Assembly (NCBI RefSeq): GCF_001613145.1
Contig: NZ_BDBU01000002.1
Coordinates: 124,001 to 188,000 of the forward strand
Length of the DNA stretch: 64,000 nt
Reading direction: 5' to 3'
Source: Nocardia jejuensis NBRC 103114
GTDB taxonomy: Bacteria > Actinomycetota > Actinomycetes > Mycobacteriales > Mycobacteriaceae
The notes below the pieces were generated by a model, which worked only from the letters and a program-made list of their open reading frames with translations, ran no database searches and was not told the DNA's origin. This document shows positions 8,635 through 16,499 of the stretch, in pieces. The stretch's first letter is position 1. Each line of letters begins with the position of its first letter. A program made the position numbers and the translations under genes.

Positions 8635-8781
8635 GCGGCGATCCTATCGGCAGTTGCCGAATGAAATACCCACGTGGCCGGGAGGTTTCGGGCCGAGTGG
8701 GTCCATCGGCTTCTCCGTGCATGGCTGCCCTGCCACGGACGGGCAGTCGGGGAAGCTTTGTCCGAGTGAGCGGGGCCGATC

Positions 8782-9945
8782 ATGCGACCGTCGAAACCGA
8801 ACAGAACGACAGTGGGACACCTCCTCGACGGTGGACGTCGATGGGGGCTCTCCAGAATCGCGGCGACCAAAATGGTCGGGCATACCGAAACCTGCCCTCG
8901 GGCAGCGGAATCCACACCGCGAACTCTCGACGTTCTGATCGAGCGGCGGGCCCGAAGACAGCTGTCCGAGGCGAGAGGGGCCATCGAACCCGTGCTGCGC
9001 GCGGCGATCGCCTCACTGGCCGATCCGATGGACCGGATGGCGGGCTACCACTTCGGCTGGTGTGACGCGGACGGCGTGGAATTCGCCGGGGCACAGGGCA
9101 AAGCGCTGCGCCCGGCTCTGACCTTCGCCGCCGCCACCGCGTGCGGCGGGCCGGCACAGGAGGCGGTGCACGCGGCCGCGGCGGTGGAACTGCTGCACAA
9201 CTTCTCGCTGGTGCACGACGACGTCATGGACACCGATCCGTTCCGGCACGGTCGTCCGACCGTCTGGCGGGTCTGGGGCGAGACCAATGCGACGCTGCTG
9301 GGAGACGCGCTGCAGGCGCTGGCCCTGGGCGTGCTCTCGGACGGTGTACCCGAGCCGGTGACCGCCGAGGCGGTCATTCGGCTCGCTCGCGCCACGGTCA
9401 CCCTGTGTCGAGGTCAGTACCAGGACTGCGCGTTCGAGACCCGGGAGAGTGTGAGCGCCCAGGAGTACCTGTCCATGGCCGCCGGTAAGACCGGTGCGCT
9501 GCTGGGCTGTGCGTGTGCTCTCGGCGCACTGTGCGCCGGGGCCGACCACCGCACGGTGTCGGCCATGCACACCTTCGGCTGCGAGATCGGACTGGTCTTC
9601 CAGCTGGTCGACGACGCGATGGACATCTGGGGCGATCCGGAGGTCACCGGCAAGCCCGCCCACAGCGACCTGATCCACCGCAAGCAGTCCTATCCGGTGG
9701 TGTGCGCCCTGTCCTCGGACACCGCCGCGGGCCGGGAGCTCGCGCGCATCTATCAGGCGCGCCAGCCCATCACCGCCGCCCGCGCGGCCCGGGCGGCGAA
9801 CCTGGTCGAGGAGGCCGGCGGTCGCGACCACACCGCCCAACGCGCCGCCACCGCACTGCAATCGGCACTCGACGCGCTGCCTCCGGACATCGCGTCCGCC
9901 GATCTGACCGCCCTGGCCCAGCTCGTCGCGCATCGCGACCGCTGA
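8782..9945 (+). CDS. Polyprenyl diphosphate synthase (GGPP synthase-like)
   Basis: 387 residues from the first ATG; the ATG at 8872 (residue 31) may be the true start because conserved sequence only begins after it. The first Asp-rich motif is HDDVMDTDPFRHGRPT (DDxxD at 146-150) and the second is FQLVDDAMDIWGD with the TGKPAHSDL signature. It condenses IPP with allylic diphosphates in trans. It follows the terpene synthase on the same strand after 147 bp and probably supplies its substrate. No MEP gene or terpene-tailoring P450 is adjacent. Confidence 0.88.
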   Translation: MRPSKPNRTTVGHLLDGGRRWGLSRIAATKMVGHTETCPRAAESTPRTLDVLIERRARRQLSEARGAIEPVLRAAIASLADPMDRMAGYHFGWCDADGVEFAGAQGKALRPALTFAAATACGGPAQEAVHAAAAVELLHNFSLVHDDVMDTDPFRHGRPTVWRVWGETNATLLGDALQALALGVLSDGVPEPVTAEAVIRLARATVTLCRGQYQDCAFETRESVSAQEYLSMAAGKTGALLGCACALGALCAGADHRTVSAMHTFGCEIGLVFQLVDDAMDIWGDPEVTGKPAHSDLIHRKQSYPVVCALSSDTAAGRELARIYQARQPITAARAARAANLVEEAGGRDHTAQRAATALQSALDALPPDIASADLTALAQLVAHRDR

Positions 9946-10052
9946 GCCCGGGACGCCCGAGCATCACTCGCGGTATCTGAAAGGGATACTGCCGGAATCA
10001 AATTCACGCCGATTCGAAGGGGTGTCGGCGCCGGCGAGCAGCCCTACGATCG

Positions 10053-11063
10053 ATGATCGTGACTGCCCGCCGGTTCGCCCTGTCCATTCTCGACCTGGCC
10101 CCGATCGCGCGCGGCCGCACCGCGCGCGAGAGTTTCGGCAACAGTGTGGCGCTCGCGCAGGCGGCCGAACGCGCTGGATATCAGCGCATCTGGTACGCCG
10201 AGCATCACAACATCGGGACCATCGCCTCGAGCGCCACCAGCGTGCTCATCGGTCATATCGCGGCCCGTACGCAGACCATCCGGGTCGGCGCGGGCGGCAT
10301 CATGCTGCCGCATCACGCGCCCCTGGTGATCGCGGAGCAGTTCGGCACGCTCGAGACGCTGTTCCCCGGTCGGATCGACCTCGGGCTGGGGCGGGCGACG
10401 GGCGCGAATTCCAAGGCGGTGCAGGCACTTCGGCGCAACGTCTCGGCGGTGGACTCGTTCCCGCAGGATGTGCTGGAGGTGCAGGGCTACCTCACCGGTC
10501 GCTCCCGGGTGCCCGGTGTGCAATCGATACCGCTGGCGGAAGGCGTTGTGCCGCTCTACATCCTGGGCACCTCGTTGTTCGGGGCGCAGCTGGCCGCGCA
10601 CCTCGGCCTGCCGTATGCCTTCGCCGCGCATTTCGCCCCCGATCTGGTGCACGAGGCCGTCGCGGTCTATCGAGACCGCTTTCAGCCGTCCGAGCAGCTG
10701 TCCGAGCCGTACGTGCTGGCGAGTGTGAACGTCTTCGCGGCCCGGACCCGCGAGCAGGCGCAGGCGCAGAAGGTGGTCGCCTACCGTGCCCAGACCAGAA
10801 TGTTGATCCGGCGCGGGCCGCAGGACGACGCGCTGCCCGACAGCGAGATCGACGCGTTCCTGGCCTCACCGGGCGGTGCGCAGATCGCGGGCATGATGTC
10901 GTGCACCGCCGTGGGCACGGACGTGGAAGTCGCCGCCTACCTCGACGATTTCGCCGACTCGATCGCCGCCGACGAACTCGTCACGGTTCACCATGCCACC
11001 GAGATCGCCGACCGGGTGCGCTCGGTGGAACTCACCGGGGCGACCATTCCGGCGGGTCGCTGA
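10053..11063 (+). CDS. LLM-class flavin-dependent oxidoreductase (MsnO8 type)
   Basis: 336 residues, bacterial-luciferase-like TIM barrel. Diagnostic segments: [85 protein letters not shown], which match the MsnO8 subgroup. It would use FMNH2 from a partner reductase; the substrate is unknown. It sits 107 bp after the prenyl synthase and could belong to the terpene locus, but nothing in the sequence proves it. Confidence 0.85.
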   Translation: MIVTARRFALSILDLAPIARGRTARESFGNSVALAQAAERAGYQRIWYAEHHNIGTIASSATSVLIGHIAARTQTIRVGAGGIMLPHHAPLVIAEQFGTLETLFPGRIDLGLGRATGANSKAVQALRRNVSAVDSFPQDVLEVQGYLTGRSRVPGVQSIPLAEGVVPLYILGTSLFGAQLAAHLGLPYAFAAHFAPDLVHEAVAVYRDRFQPSEQLSEPYVLASVNVFAARTREQAQAQKVVAYRAQTRMLIRRGPQDDALPDSEIDAFLASPGGAQIAGMMSCTAVGTDVEVAAYLDDFADSIAADELVTVHHATEIADRVRSVELTGATIPAGR

Positions 11064-11141
11064 GGCAGGCTCTCCCGCAACGGTTCGCCGAACACCGGGC
11101 TCGCCCGCGGTGCGCGGCGCGAACGCGAGTCCGTCGCCGGT

Positions 11142-11720
11142 TCAGTGACTCGGCGGCGCGGTCCGCAGGCCGTCGAGGGTCACCGCGAGGAGACGGTCGG
11201 CCGATTCGGGTGTGGTCTCGCACGCGACGCCGATGCCGTGCCCGAATCGCAGCAGGTCCCGTGGTTCGATATCGGCGCGGATCGTGCCTTCGGATTGCGC
11301 GGCCTCCAGCACGGCCGTGGCCGCGCCGATGATGGCGGTCCGGCAGAGCATGAAGGTCGGGGTGTTGTGGTCCATGCCCGCCTTGAGGGTGGTGGCCAGA
11401 CTGCGGTTGGCCATCACCCAGTCCACCTGGGCGCGCAGCCACAGTTCCAAAGCCCGTGTGGGCGACTCGGTGTCGAGCAGTTCGTGTGCGCGTGCGCTGA
11501 GCTGTTCGATATTGGAGCGGTAGACGGCTTCGATCAGCACGTCCCGGTTCGCGAAATGCCGGTAGAGCGTGCCGATTCCGACACCCGCGCGGCGCGCGAT
11601 CTCCTCGAGCGGTGCGTCGGGTCCCTGTTCGGCGAACGCCTCCTGCGCCGCGAGCATGATGCGGTCGTAGTTGCGCCGCGCATCGGCGCGCATCGGCTTC
11701 GCCGGCGATGCTGCTTCCAC
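11142..11720 (-). CDS. TetR family repressor of the adjacent MFS pump
   Basis: 192 residues from a GTG at 11720 whose SD (GGAGG) is 4-5 nt upstream. A longer open frame reaches 11945 but would run into the divergent MFS gene and has no family similarity. HTH: YDRIMLAAQEAFAEQGPDAPLEEIARRAGVGIGTLYRHFANRDVLI. It is divergent from a DHA2 exporter, with palindromic operators between, so it most likely represses both genes and responds to a pump substrate. Confidence 0.87.
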   Translation of the reverse strand: MEAASPAKPMRADARRNYDRIMLAAQEAFAEQGPDAPLEEIARRAGVGIGTLYRHFANRDVLIEAVYRSNIEQLSARAHELLDTESPTRALELWLRAQVDWVMANRSLATTLKAGMDHNTPTFMLCRTAIIGAATAVLEAAQSEGTIRADIEPRDLLRFGHGIGVACETTPESADRLLAVTLDGLRTAPPSH

Positions 11721-11769
11721 GTGCCCTCCAGTAGAAAACGGATGGACCCTCCGGATAGACTTGCGGAAG

Positions 11770-11784
11770 TGGAGGGGCCCTCCA
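11770..11784. promoter_or_regulatory. Operator-like palindrome O1 (TGGAGG-3-CCTCCA)
   Basis: Perfect 6-bp arms with a 3-nt spacer in the TetR/MFS intergenic region. It shares the GGAGG-3-CCTCC core with O2, centred 35 bp away. Confidence 0.7.
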
Positions 11785-11801
11785 TATGATAGCTCTATCG
11801 G

Positions 11802-11822
11802 AAACGGAGGCTGCCTCCGTTT
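11802..11822. promoter_or_regulatory. Operator-like palindrome O2, perfect 9-bp arms
   Basis: AAACGGAGG-CTG-CCTCCGTTT is a perfect 21-bp palindrome 13 bp before the MFS start. It has the same core as O1, and a degenerate GGAG-CC-CTCC lies at 11837-11846 over the MFS start. Together they look like a multi-site operator for the TetR. Confidence 0.8.
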
Positions 11823-11834
11823 AATTCCCATTCG

Positions 11835-13277
11835 ATGGAGCCCTCCTTGAGCACGACCTACTCCGCGGATACCGCTGTGTCCGTACCCCCAGTCGCTCGC
11901 CCACTTCGATCGGGCATCGTGCTGGCCACCCTGCTGACCTGCCAATTGATGATGGTCCTGGACATCACGGTGATGAATGTGGCGCTACCGCCCATCCAGG
12001 CCGATCTGCACTTCACCGCGACCACCCTGTCCTGGGTGATGAACGCCTACACCCTGGCCTTCGGCGGACTGCTGCTGCTCGGCGGTCGCGCGGGCGATCT
12101 GTTCGGCCGCCGCAACCTGTTCATCGCCGGGGCGACCCTGTTCACGCTCGCCTCCTTCGCCGGCGGTCTGGCGCCCTCGGCCACCTGGCTGCTCATCGCC
12201 CGGGTGCTGCAGGGTGTCGGCGCGGCGATGGCCGGACCCAGCACGCTCGCGCTGCTGACCACCACGTTCCGTGAGCCCAAGGCTCGAATTCGAGTGCTGG
12301 CGCTCTTCTCCGGTATGTCCAGCGCCGGGTTCGCGGTCGGCCTGATCCTCGGCGGTCTGCTCACCGAATGGTTGAGCTGGCGATCGGTGCTGTTCATCAA
12401 CGTGCCGTTCGGCCTGGCCGTGGTCGCCTTCGCGCTGCGCTACCTGCCCGACGCCGAGCGTCAACCGGCCCGCCTGGATCTGCCGGGCGCGCTGACCGCC
12501 ACCGGTGGTGTCGCGGCCCTGGTGTACGGCTTCATCAGCGCGGCCTCGCACGGCTGGGGTGACTCCGCCACCGATATCTCGCTGGCGGTCGGCGTGATCC
12601 TGATCGTGGCCTTCCTGGTCATCGAATCGCGTGCGGCACAACCGTTGTTGCCGCTGCGGCTGTTCGCCGATCGCAATCGCGCCGCCGCCTACGCCAATAT
12701 GTTCCTGGCCCCGATGGCGGGCATGTCGATGTTCTTCTTCCTGACTCAGTTCCTGCAGGACATCCTCGAATTGAGCGCGCTGGCAACCGGTTTCGCGTTC
12801 CTGCCGACGGCCGTGCTGATGTTCGCCATGATCCGCACGATTCCGCGGCTGCTGCCCCGTTTCGGTCCGAAGCCGCTGGTCATGACCGGTGCGGCACTGC
12901 TGGTCGCGGGGCTGCTGGTGCTGACGCAGCTCTCGGCCGACACCGGGTACTTCCCGGTGCTGTTCATCGCGATGTCGCTTATCGGGCTCGGGATGGGGTT
13001 GTCGGTCTCGCCGCTGAACGTGATCATCATGTCGAATGTGGACCCACACGAGGCGGGTGCGGCGGGCGGTGCGCTGCAGACGCTGCAGCAGACCGGGGCC
13101 TCGCTGGGCCTGGCGATCCTGGTGACGATCTTCGGCAGCGTCTCGCGCGGTGCGGGTGGATCGGCGCAGCATGCGCTGGTCAGTGGTATGACCACCGCGT
13201 TCGCCGCCGCTGCGGGTATCGCGGCCCTGACGTTCGTGGTCGCGCTGACCTTCCGGAGCCCCCGGTCGGCCGGCTGA
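11835..13277 (+). CDS. MFS drug exporter, DHA2 family (EmrB/QacA, 14 TM)
   Basis: 480 residues. The N-terminal motif VLDITVMNVALPPIQADL and motif A GGRAGDLFGRR are typical of DHA2 proton-driven multidrug exporters, and length and hydrophobicity fit 14 helices. The ATG at 11835 lacks an SD. The TTG at 11847 has GGAG 6 nt upstream and may be the true start, which would remove four residues. The divergent TetR and operators indicate inducible efflux. The substrate is unknown; it may serve the neighbouring terpene or aminocyclitol loci, but proximity is the only evidence. Confidence 0.88.
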   Translation: MEPSLSTTYSADTAVSVPPVARPLRSGIVLATLLTCQLMMVLDITVMNVALPPIQADLHFTATTLSWVMNAYTLAFGGLLLLGGRAGDLFGRRNLFIAGATLFTLASFAGGLAPSATWLLIARVLQGVGAAMAGPSTLALLTTTFREPKARIRVLALFSGMSSAGFAVGLILGGLLTEWLSWRSVLFINVPFGLAVVAFALRYLPDAERQPARLDLPGALTATGGVAALVYGFISAASHGWGDSATDISLAVGVILIVAFLVIESRAAQPLLPLRLFADRNRAAAYANMFLAPMAGMSMFFFLTQFLQDILELSALATGFAFLPTAVLMFAMIRTIPRLLPRFGPKPLVMTGAALLVAGLLVLTQLSADTGYFPVLFIAMSLIGLGMGLSVSPLNVIIMSNVDPHEAGAAGGALQTLQQTGASLGLAILVTIFGSVSRGAGGSAQHALVSGMTTAFAAAAGIAALTFVVALTFRSPRSAG

Positions 13278-13387
13278 GCTACGCGTGAATACCGGACAAA
13301 TGGTATGCCCCGGATTGTATTGGTGTGCAGTATTTTTCACACTTCGGTGCAACGTTCGCCATCGAATTGTTGCCGTACAGTCCGGGG

Positions 13388-14179
13388 ATGCCGTTTATTG
13401 CTCGTGGGGGAGCGAAGATTCACTACACCGATTCGGGGGGATCCGGACCGGCGATCGTGCTGGGCCACAGCATTTTCATGGACAACGAGATGTTCGAGCC
13501 GCAGAAGGCGGAGCTGTCCCGGGACCACCGGGTGATCGCCATCGACGCGCGGGGTCACGGCGAATCCGAGGACGACGGAACGCCTTTCAGTTACTGGGAT
13601 CTGGCCCGGGACGCCTGGGCCGTGGCCGATCACCTCGACCTCGATCGGGTGGTGGTGGGCGGTGTCGGACACGGTGCGTTCACCGCGGTCCGGATGGCGC
13701 TGCTGGCCCGCCCGCGGGTGCGCGGGCTGATCGTCTGCGGCTCCACGGCCACCGCCATGACCGCCCAGCGCCGCGCCGGCTATCGGGAGGTGTTCGAAGC
13801 CTGGATCGGTACCGAGTGGCCCACGCCGACCATCAAGATGGTCTCGGCGTTGATGATCGGTGGCACCATGTCGGACCAATTGCCCTGGCGCGCCAAATGG
13901 CTGGCCGGTGACCGCCGCCGAATCCAGCTGTCGGGCGAATGCCTGATGAATCGGGATTCGGTGCTGCCGCTGCTGGGCGACATCATCGCTCCGGCACTGG
14001 TGTTGCGCGGTCTGGGTGATCAGACCGCGAGCGAGGAGGACGCACTCGAAATCGCGGGCGGGTTCGCCACCCCGACCGTCGTGCACACCATCGCCGGCGC
14101 GGCCATGGCCCCGAACCTCACCCACGCCGACGAGTTCAACGCCCTGCTGCGCGGGTACCTCACCGACCTGCCCGACTGA
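13388..14179 (+). CDS. Alpha/beta-hydrolase-fold protein lacking catalytic Ser and His
   Basis: 263 residues from the ATG at 13388. The fold is evident: strand/oxyanion region AIVLGHSIFMDNEMFEPQ, RVIAIDARGHGESE, and a cap. At the nucleophile elbow, family members have GGVSxGG; here it reads VVVGGVGHGAFTAVRMAL, with Gly at the serine position. At the end, the usual GAGHMPNLEHP reads AGAAMAPNLTHADEF, so the catalytic His is also missing. Asp is kept (LRGLGDQ). Length and remaining core are intact, so it looks like a maintained pseudo-hydrolase rather than a decaying gene. Possible roles are ligand binding, non-hydrolytic catalysis, or a partner of another enzyme. Confidence 0.75.
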   Translation: MPFIARGGAKIHYTDSGGSGPAIVLGHSIFMDNEMFEPQKAELSRDHRVIAIDARGHGESEDDGTPFSYWDLARDAWAVADHLDLDRVVVGGVGHGAFTAVRMALLARPRVRGLIVCGSTATAMTAQRRAGYREVFEAWIGTEWPTPTIKMVSALMIGGTMSDQLPWRAKWLAGDRRRIQLSGECLMNRDSVLPLLGDIIAPALVLRGLGDQTASEEDALEIAGGFATPTVVHTIAGAAMAPNLTHADEFNALLRGYLTDLPD

Positions 14180-14197
14180 CGCGCCCGTCCGGGCGGA

Positions 14198-15022
14198 TCA
14201 GGTCGCGGCACCGCGACCGAGCAGCCCGATGAACAGTTGATGCGATGCCTCGGGCGCGGTGCTGCGATACCGCTGCACGGTCACCTCGAAGATGGTGGCG
14301 GTCTCGGGATTTCGCAGTCGGAAGGTGGAGTCCGGCCGACCGATGTGCACGTGCGTGTCCTCCCACAATCGGCGAAAGTCCGCGTGCTCACCCAGGACTC
14401 GCAGCACCCGCTCGATATCGTCGCGGTCCTGCGCGCGGGCCGCGTAGGCGCGGAAGCGCCCGGCCATCAGGCGCGCCTCCCACTCCCACTCCTCGACGAC
14501 CATCCGGGCGCGCGGATCGGTGAACAGCCACTGCAGGACGTGCCCGCTCTCGTACAGGCCCGGAAACGCGCGATCGAAGGCGCTGTTGCAATCGACCACG
14601 CGCCAGCCGTCATCGAGCGCGGCCGCCAGATTCGGCATGAGCGCCTCCAGCATGGTCCGCACCGTGGCGGCGGCCGGATCCTCGCGGCGCAGCGGTCGCG
14701 GAGTCCGCGGCGCGGGGCGCTGGCGCGCCAGGTGATACAGGTGGATGCGTTCGGCGGCGTCCAGCCCCAGGACGGTGGCCAGGGAATCGAGGATGGCGGA
14801 CCCGGGATTGAGCGCGTCGCCCTGTTCGATCTTGGCGATATAGCCGAGGCTGGCGTGCGTGGCCTCGGCGAGTTGTTTGCGGGTCAGACCACCCGGCCGC
14901 CGACCGGTCGAACGAGTGCGGCGGGTGCGCACGAATTCGGCCAGTGACGGCGCGCGCAGTGATTCCACGCGCGGTGATTCCACGCGCAGTGATTCCACCC
15001 TGGGAGATTCCACCGGAAGCAT
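14198..15022 (-). CDS. XRE-family regulator with MmyB-like ligand domain
   Basis: About 274 residues from the ATG at 15022; the start is uncertain because no SD is visible and each unit of an N-terminal repeat also offers a GTG. After the VES[PL]R repeats comes an XRE HTH (RKQLAEATHASLGYIAKIEQGDALNPGSAILDSLATVLGL), then an MmyB-like C-terminal domain (PNLAAALDDGWRVVDCNSAFDRAFPG ... VVEEWEWEARLMAGRFRAYAA). MmyB-type regulators often sit beside secondary-metabolite or dehydrogenase genes. This one is divergent from the aminocyclitol operon and is its best candidate regulator. Confidence 0.8.
   Translation of the reverse strand: MLPVESPRVESLRVESPRVESLRAPSLAEFVRTRRTRSTGRRPGGLTRKQLAEATHASLGYIAKIEQGDALNPGSAILDSLATVLGLDAAERIHLYHLARQRPAPRTPRPLRREDPAAATVRTMLEALMPNLAAALDDGWRVVDCNSAFDRAFPGLYESGHVLQWLFTDPRARMVVEEWEWEARLMAGRFRAYAARAQDRDDIERVLRVLGEHADFRRLWEDTHVHIGRPDSTFRLRNPETATIFEVTVQRYRSTAPEASHQLFIGLLGRGAAT
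14958..15017 (-). repeat. Four 15-bp tandem repeats encoding VES[P/L]R
   Basis: Units at 14958-14972, 14973-14987, 14988-15002 and 15003-15017, the last most diverged. The 15-bp period keeps frame and adds five residues per copy at the N-terminus of the XRE regulator. Each unit supplies a GTG codon in frame, so unit number could change both the length of the protein and the choice of start codon. Confidence 0.85.
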
Positions 15023-15331
15023 TCCGATTTCGCTGTGGGACAACGGTGTCTCCGTCCTGCTGTAATGCCGTACCGCCGAGCTGTTTTCGCAGACTACAGG
15101 CCTGCGCGTCCCGTTGTACAAGATCACTTCTTGCCTCGCCACCACTCGCGGTGGTAGTTCGCGCACCGGTGCGCCCGGCCAGTGGTACCGAGCCCGCCCG
15201 CGATTCCTGACTGGGGTATCTCAGCGGTTGCCAAGCGAGGATTGCCATTCGATATTTGCAAGACGGTTCGGCGCTGGAGCCGTTCGGCGCTTCTCGGAGC
15301 GACACGGCACAGAATCAGGAGCAGCAACCCG
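15023..15331. promoter_or_regulatory. Divergent control region, XRE regulator / aminocyclitol operon
   Basis: 309 bases without a gene. It contains a small inverted repeat around 15139-15156 (ACCAC-TCGC-GGTGGT) and the SD of the synthase (AGGAG at 15317-15321). It should hold both promoters. No other structure stood out. Confidence 0.5.
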
Positions 15332-16489
15332 ATGGCCATCACTTTGCGGTCGCGCGCAATTCGTCTCGGCGAGCAGTCTTTTCCGTACTTCTTCGGTGAG
15401 GATTGCATCGACGAGATCGGCGACGCCATAGCAAGAATGGAGTGCGACACCCTCGTGTTCGTCACCGACGATCACGTCCTCGCGCTGTATCGCCCACTAC
15501 TGGAGCGGCTCGCGCGCGGAATTCCCTCGATCATCCTGAGTCACCGGCCGGGCGAATCGATGAAAACCCTCGCGTGCCTGTCGAGCCATGTCGAGACGGC
15601 CTTGCGCGCGGGGGTCACCCGGCGTTCGGTGGTGGTGTCCTTCGGTGGCGGTGTGCCCGGGAACCTCGCGGGACTGATGGCGAACCTGCTGTTCCGGGGC
15701 GTGCGGCTGGTTCACGTCCCCACCTCGACCATTGCCGCCATGGACTCGGTCCTCTCGCTCAAGCAGGCCATCAACAGTCCGGTCGGCAAGAACCATCTGG
15801 GCACCTACTACGCGCCGACGGCGGTCTATGCCGATGTGCGGTTGTTCGCGAGTCTGCCGGAGCGGGAACTTCGTTCGGGACTGTGCGAAATGGCGAAGAA
15901 CTGCCTGGCGATTCGCCCGGAGGCGCTCGATCAGCTGCGTGCGATCATCGACTCCGGCGAACTCGCGACGCCTCGGGCGCTGACCTGGTTGCTCGACGCG
16001 AGTATCGAAGCGAAGACCGCGGTGACGCGGGACGACACCTTCGAGCGTCGCGCCGGATTGGTGCTGGAGTACGGCCACACCGTCGGACACGCCATCGAGA
16101 TCTCCGATCATCGGGCGCGCGGAGCGGCGGGCGTCGCGCACGGCGAGGCGATAGCTCTGGGGATGCTGGTGGCCGCGCACATCTCCCGGGCACGCGAATG
16201 GCTCTCCGATGACGAGGTCCGGATTCACCATGAGATCGTCACCGGACTCGGTGTGGAACCGCGTCTGCCGGGTTCGGTCGGTGTCGAGGAGGTGCTGGCG
16301 GTGGTGAAGGACGACAACAAGAAGGGATACCTCGACGCGCGTGCGGACGCGGTGCCGATGGTGTTGTTGCGCGGGCTCGGGCGGCCCGAACGAACCGGGG
16401 AGCTGCCACTGACGCATGTCGCGCTCGCGGAGATCCGCCGGGCGCTGGACGCGATGGCCCGGACCACCGCGGCCGCGGTGCGGGTGTAG
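15332..16489 (+). CDS. 2-deoxy-scyllo-inosose synthase (sugar-phosphate cyclase)
   Basis: 385 residues from the ATG at 15332 (SD AGGAG). It belongs to the dehydroquinate-synthase fold: GGGVPGNLAG (105-114), catalytic block AAMDSVLSLKQAINSPVGKNHLGTYY (K144, K153), E186 in LCEMAKN, metal-binding EYGHTVGHAIE (H249, H253) and AHGEAIALGM. Compared from memory with BtrC of butirosin biosynthesis, the segments DSVLSxKQAxN, GKNxxGxYY, EYGHTxGHAIE and DNKxGY match closely, pointing to DOI synthase rather than DHQ or valiolone synthases. It would cyclise glucose 6-phosphate to 2-deoxy-scyllo-inosose with NAD. First gene of a three-gene operon. Confidence 0.87.
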   Translation: MAITLRSRAIRLGEQSFPYFFGEDCIDEIGDAIARMECDTLVFVTDDHVLALYRPLLERLARGIPSIILSHRPGESMKTLACLSSHVETALRAGVTRRSVVVSFGGGVPGNLAGLMANLLFRGVRLVHVPTSTIAAMDSVLSLKQAINSPVGKNHLGTYYAPTAVYADVRLFASLPERELRSGLCEMAKNCLAIRPEALDQLRAIIDSGELATPRALTWLLDASIEAKTAVTRDDTFERRAGLVLEYGHTVGHAIEISDHRARGAAGVAHGEAIALGMLVAAHISRAREWLSDDEVRIHHEIVTGLGVEPRLPGSVGVEEVLAVVKDDNKKGYLDARADAVPMVLLRGLGRPERTGELPLTHVALAEIRRALDAMARTTAAAVRV

Positions 16490-16499
16490 GAGGTCCGAC

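Noticed and set aside
10022..11332. A 436-codon plus-strand frame over the luciferase-like and TetR genes
   Set aside because: It overlaps two well-supported genes in other frames and is Arg-rich without domains.
11720..11945. Longer N-terminus for the TetR gene
   Set aside because: It would overlap the divergent MFS gene and operators. The GTG at 11720 has a good SD and the HTH begins at the right distance.
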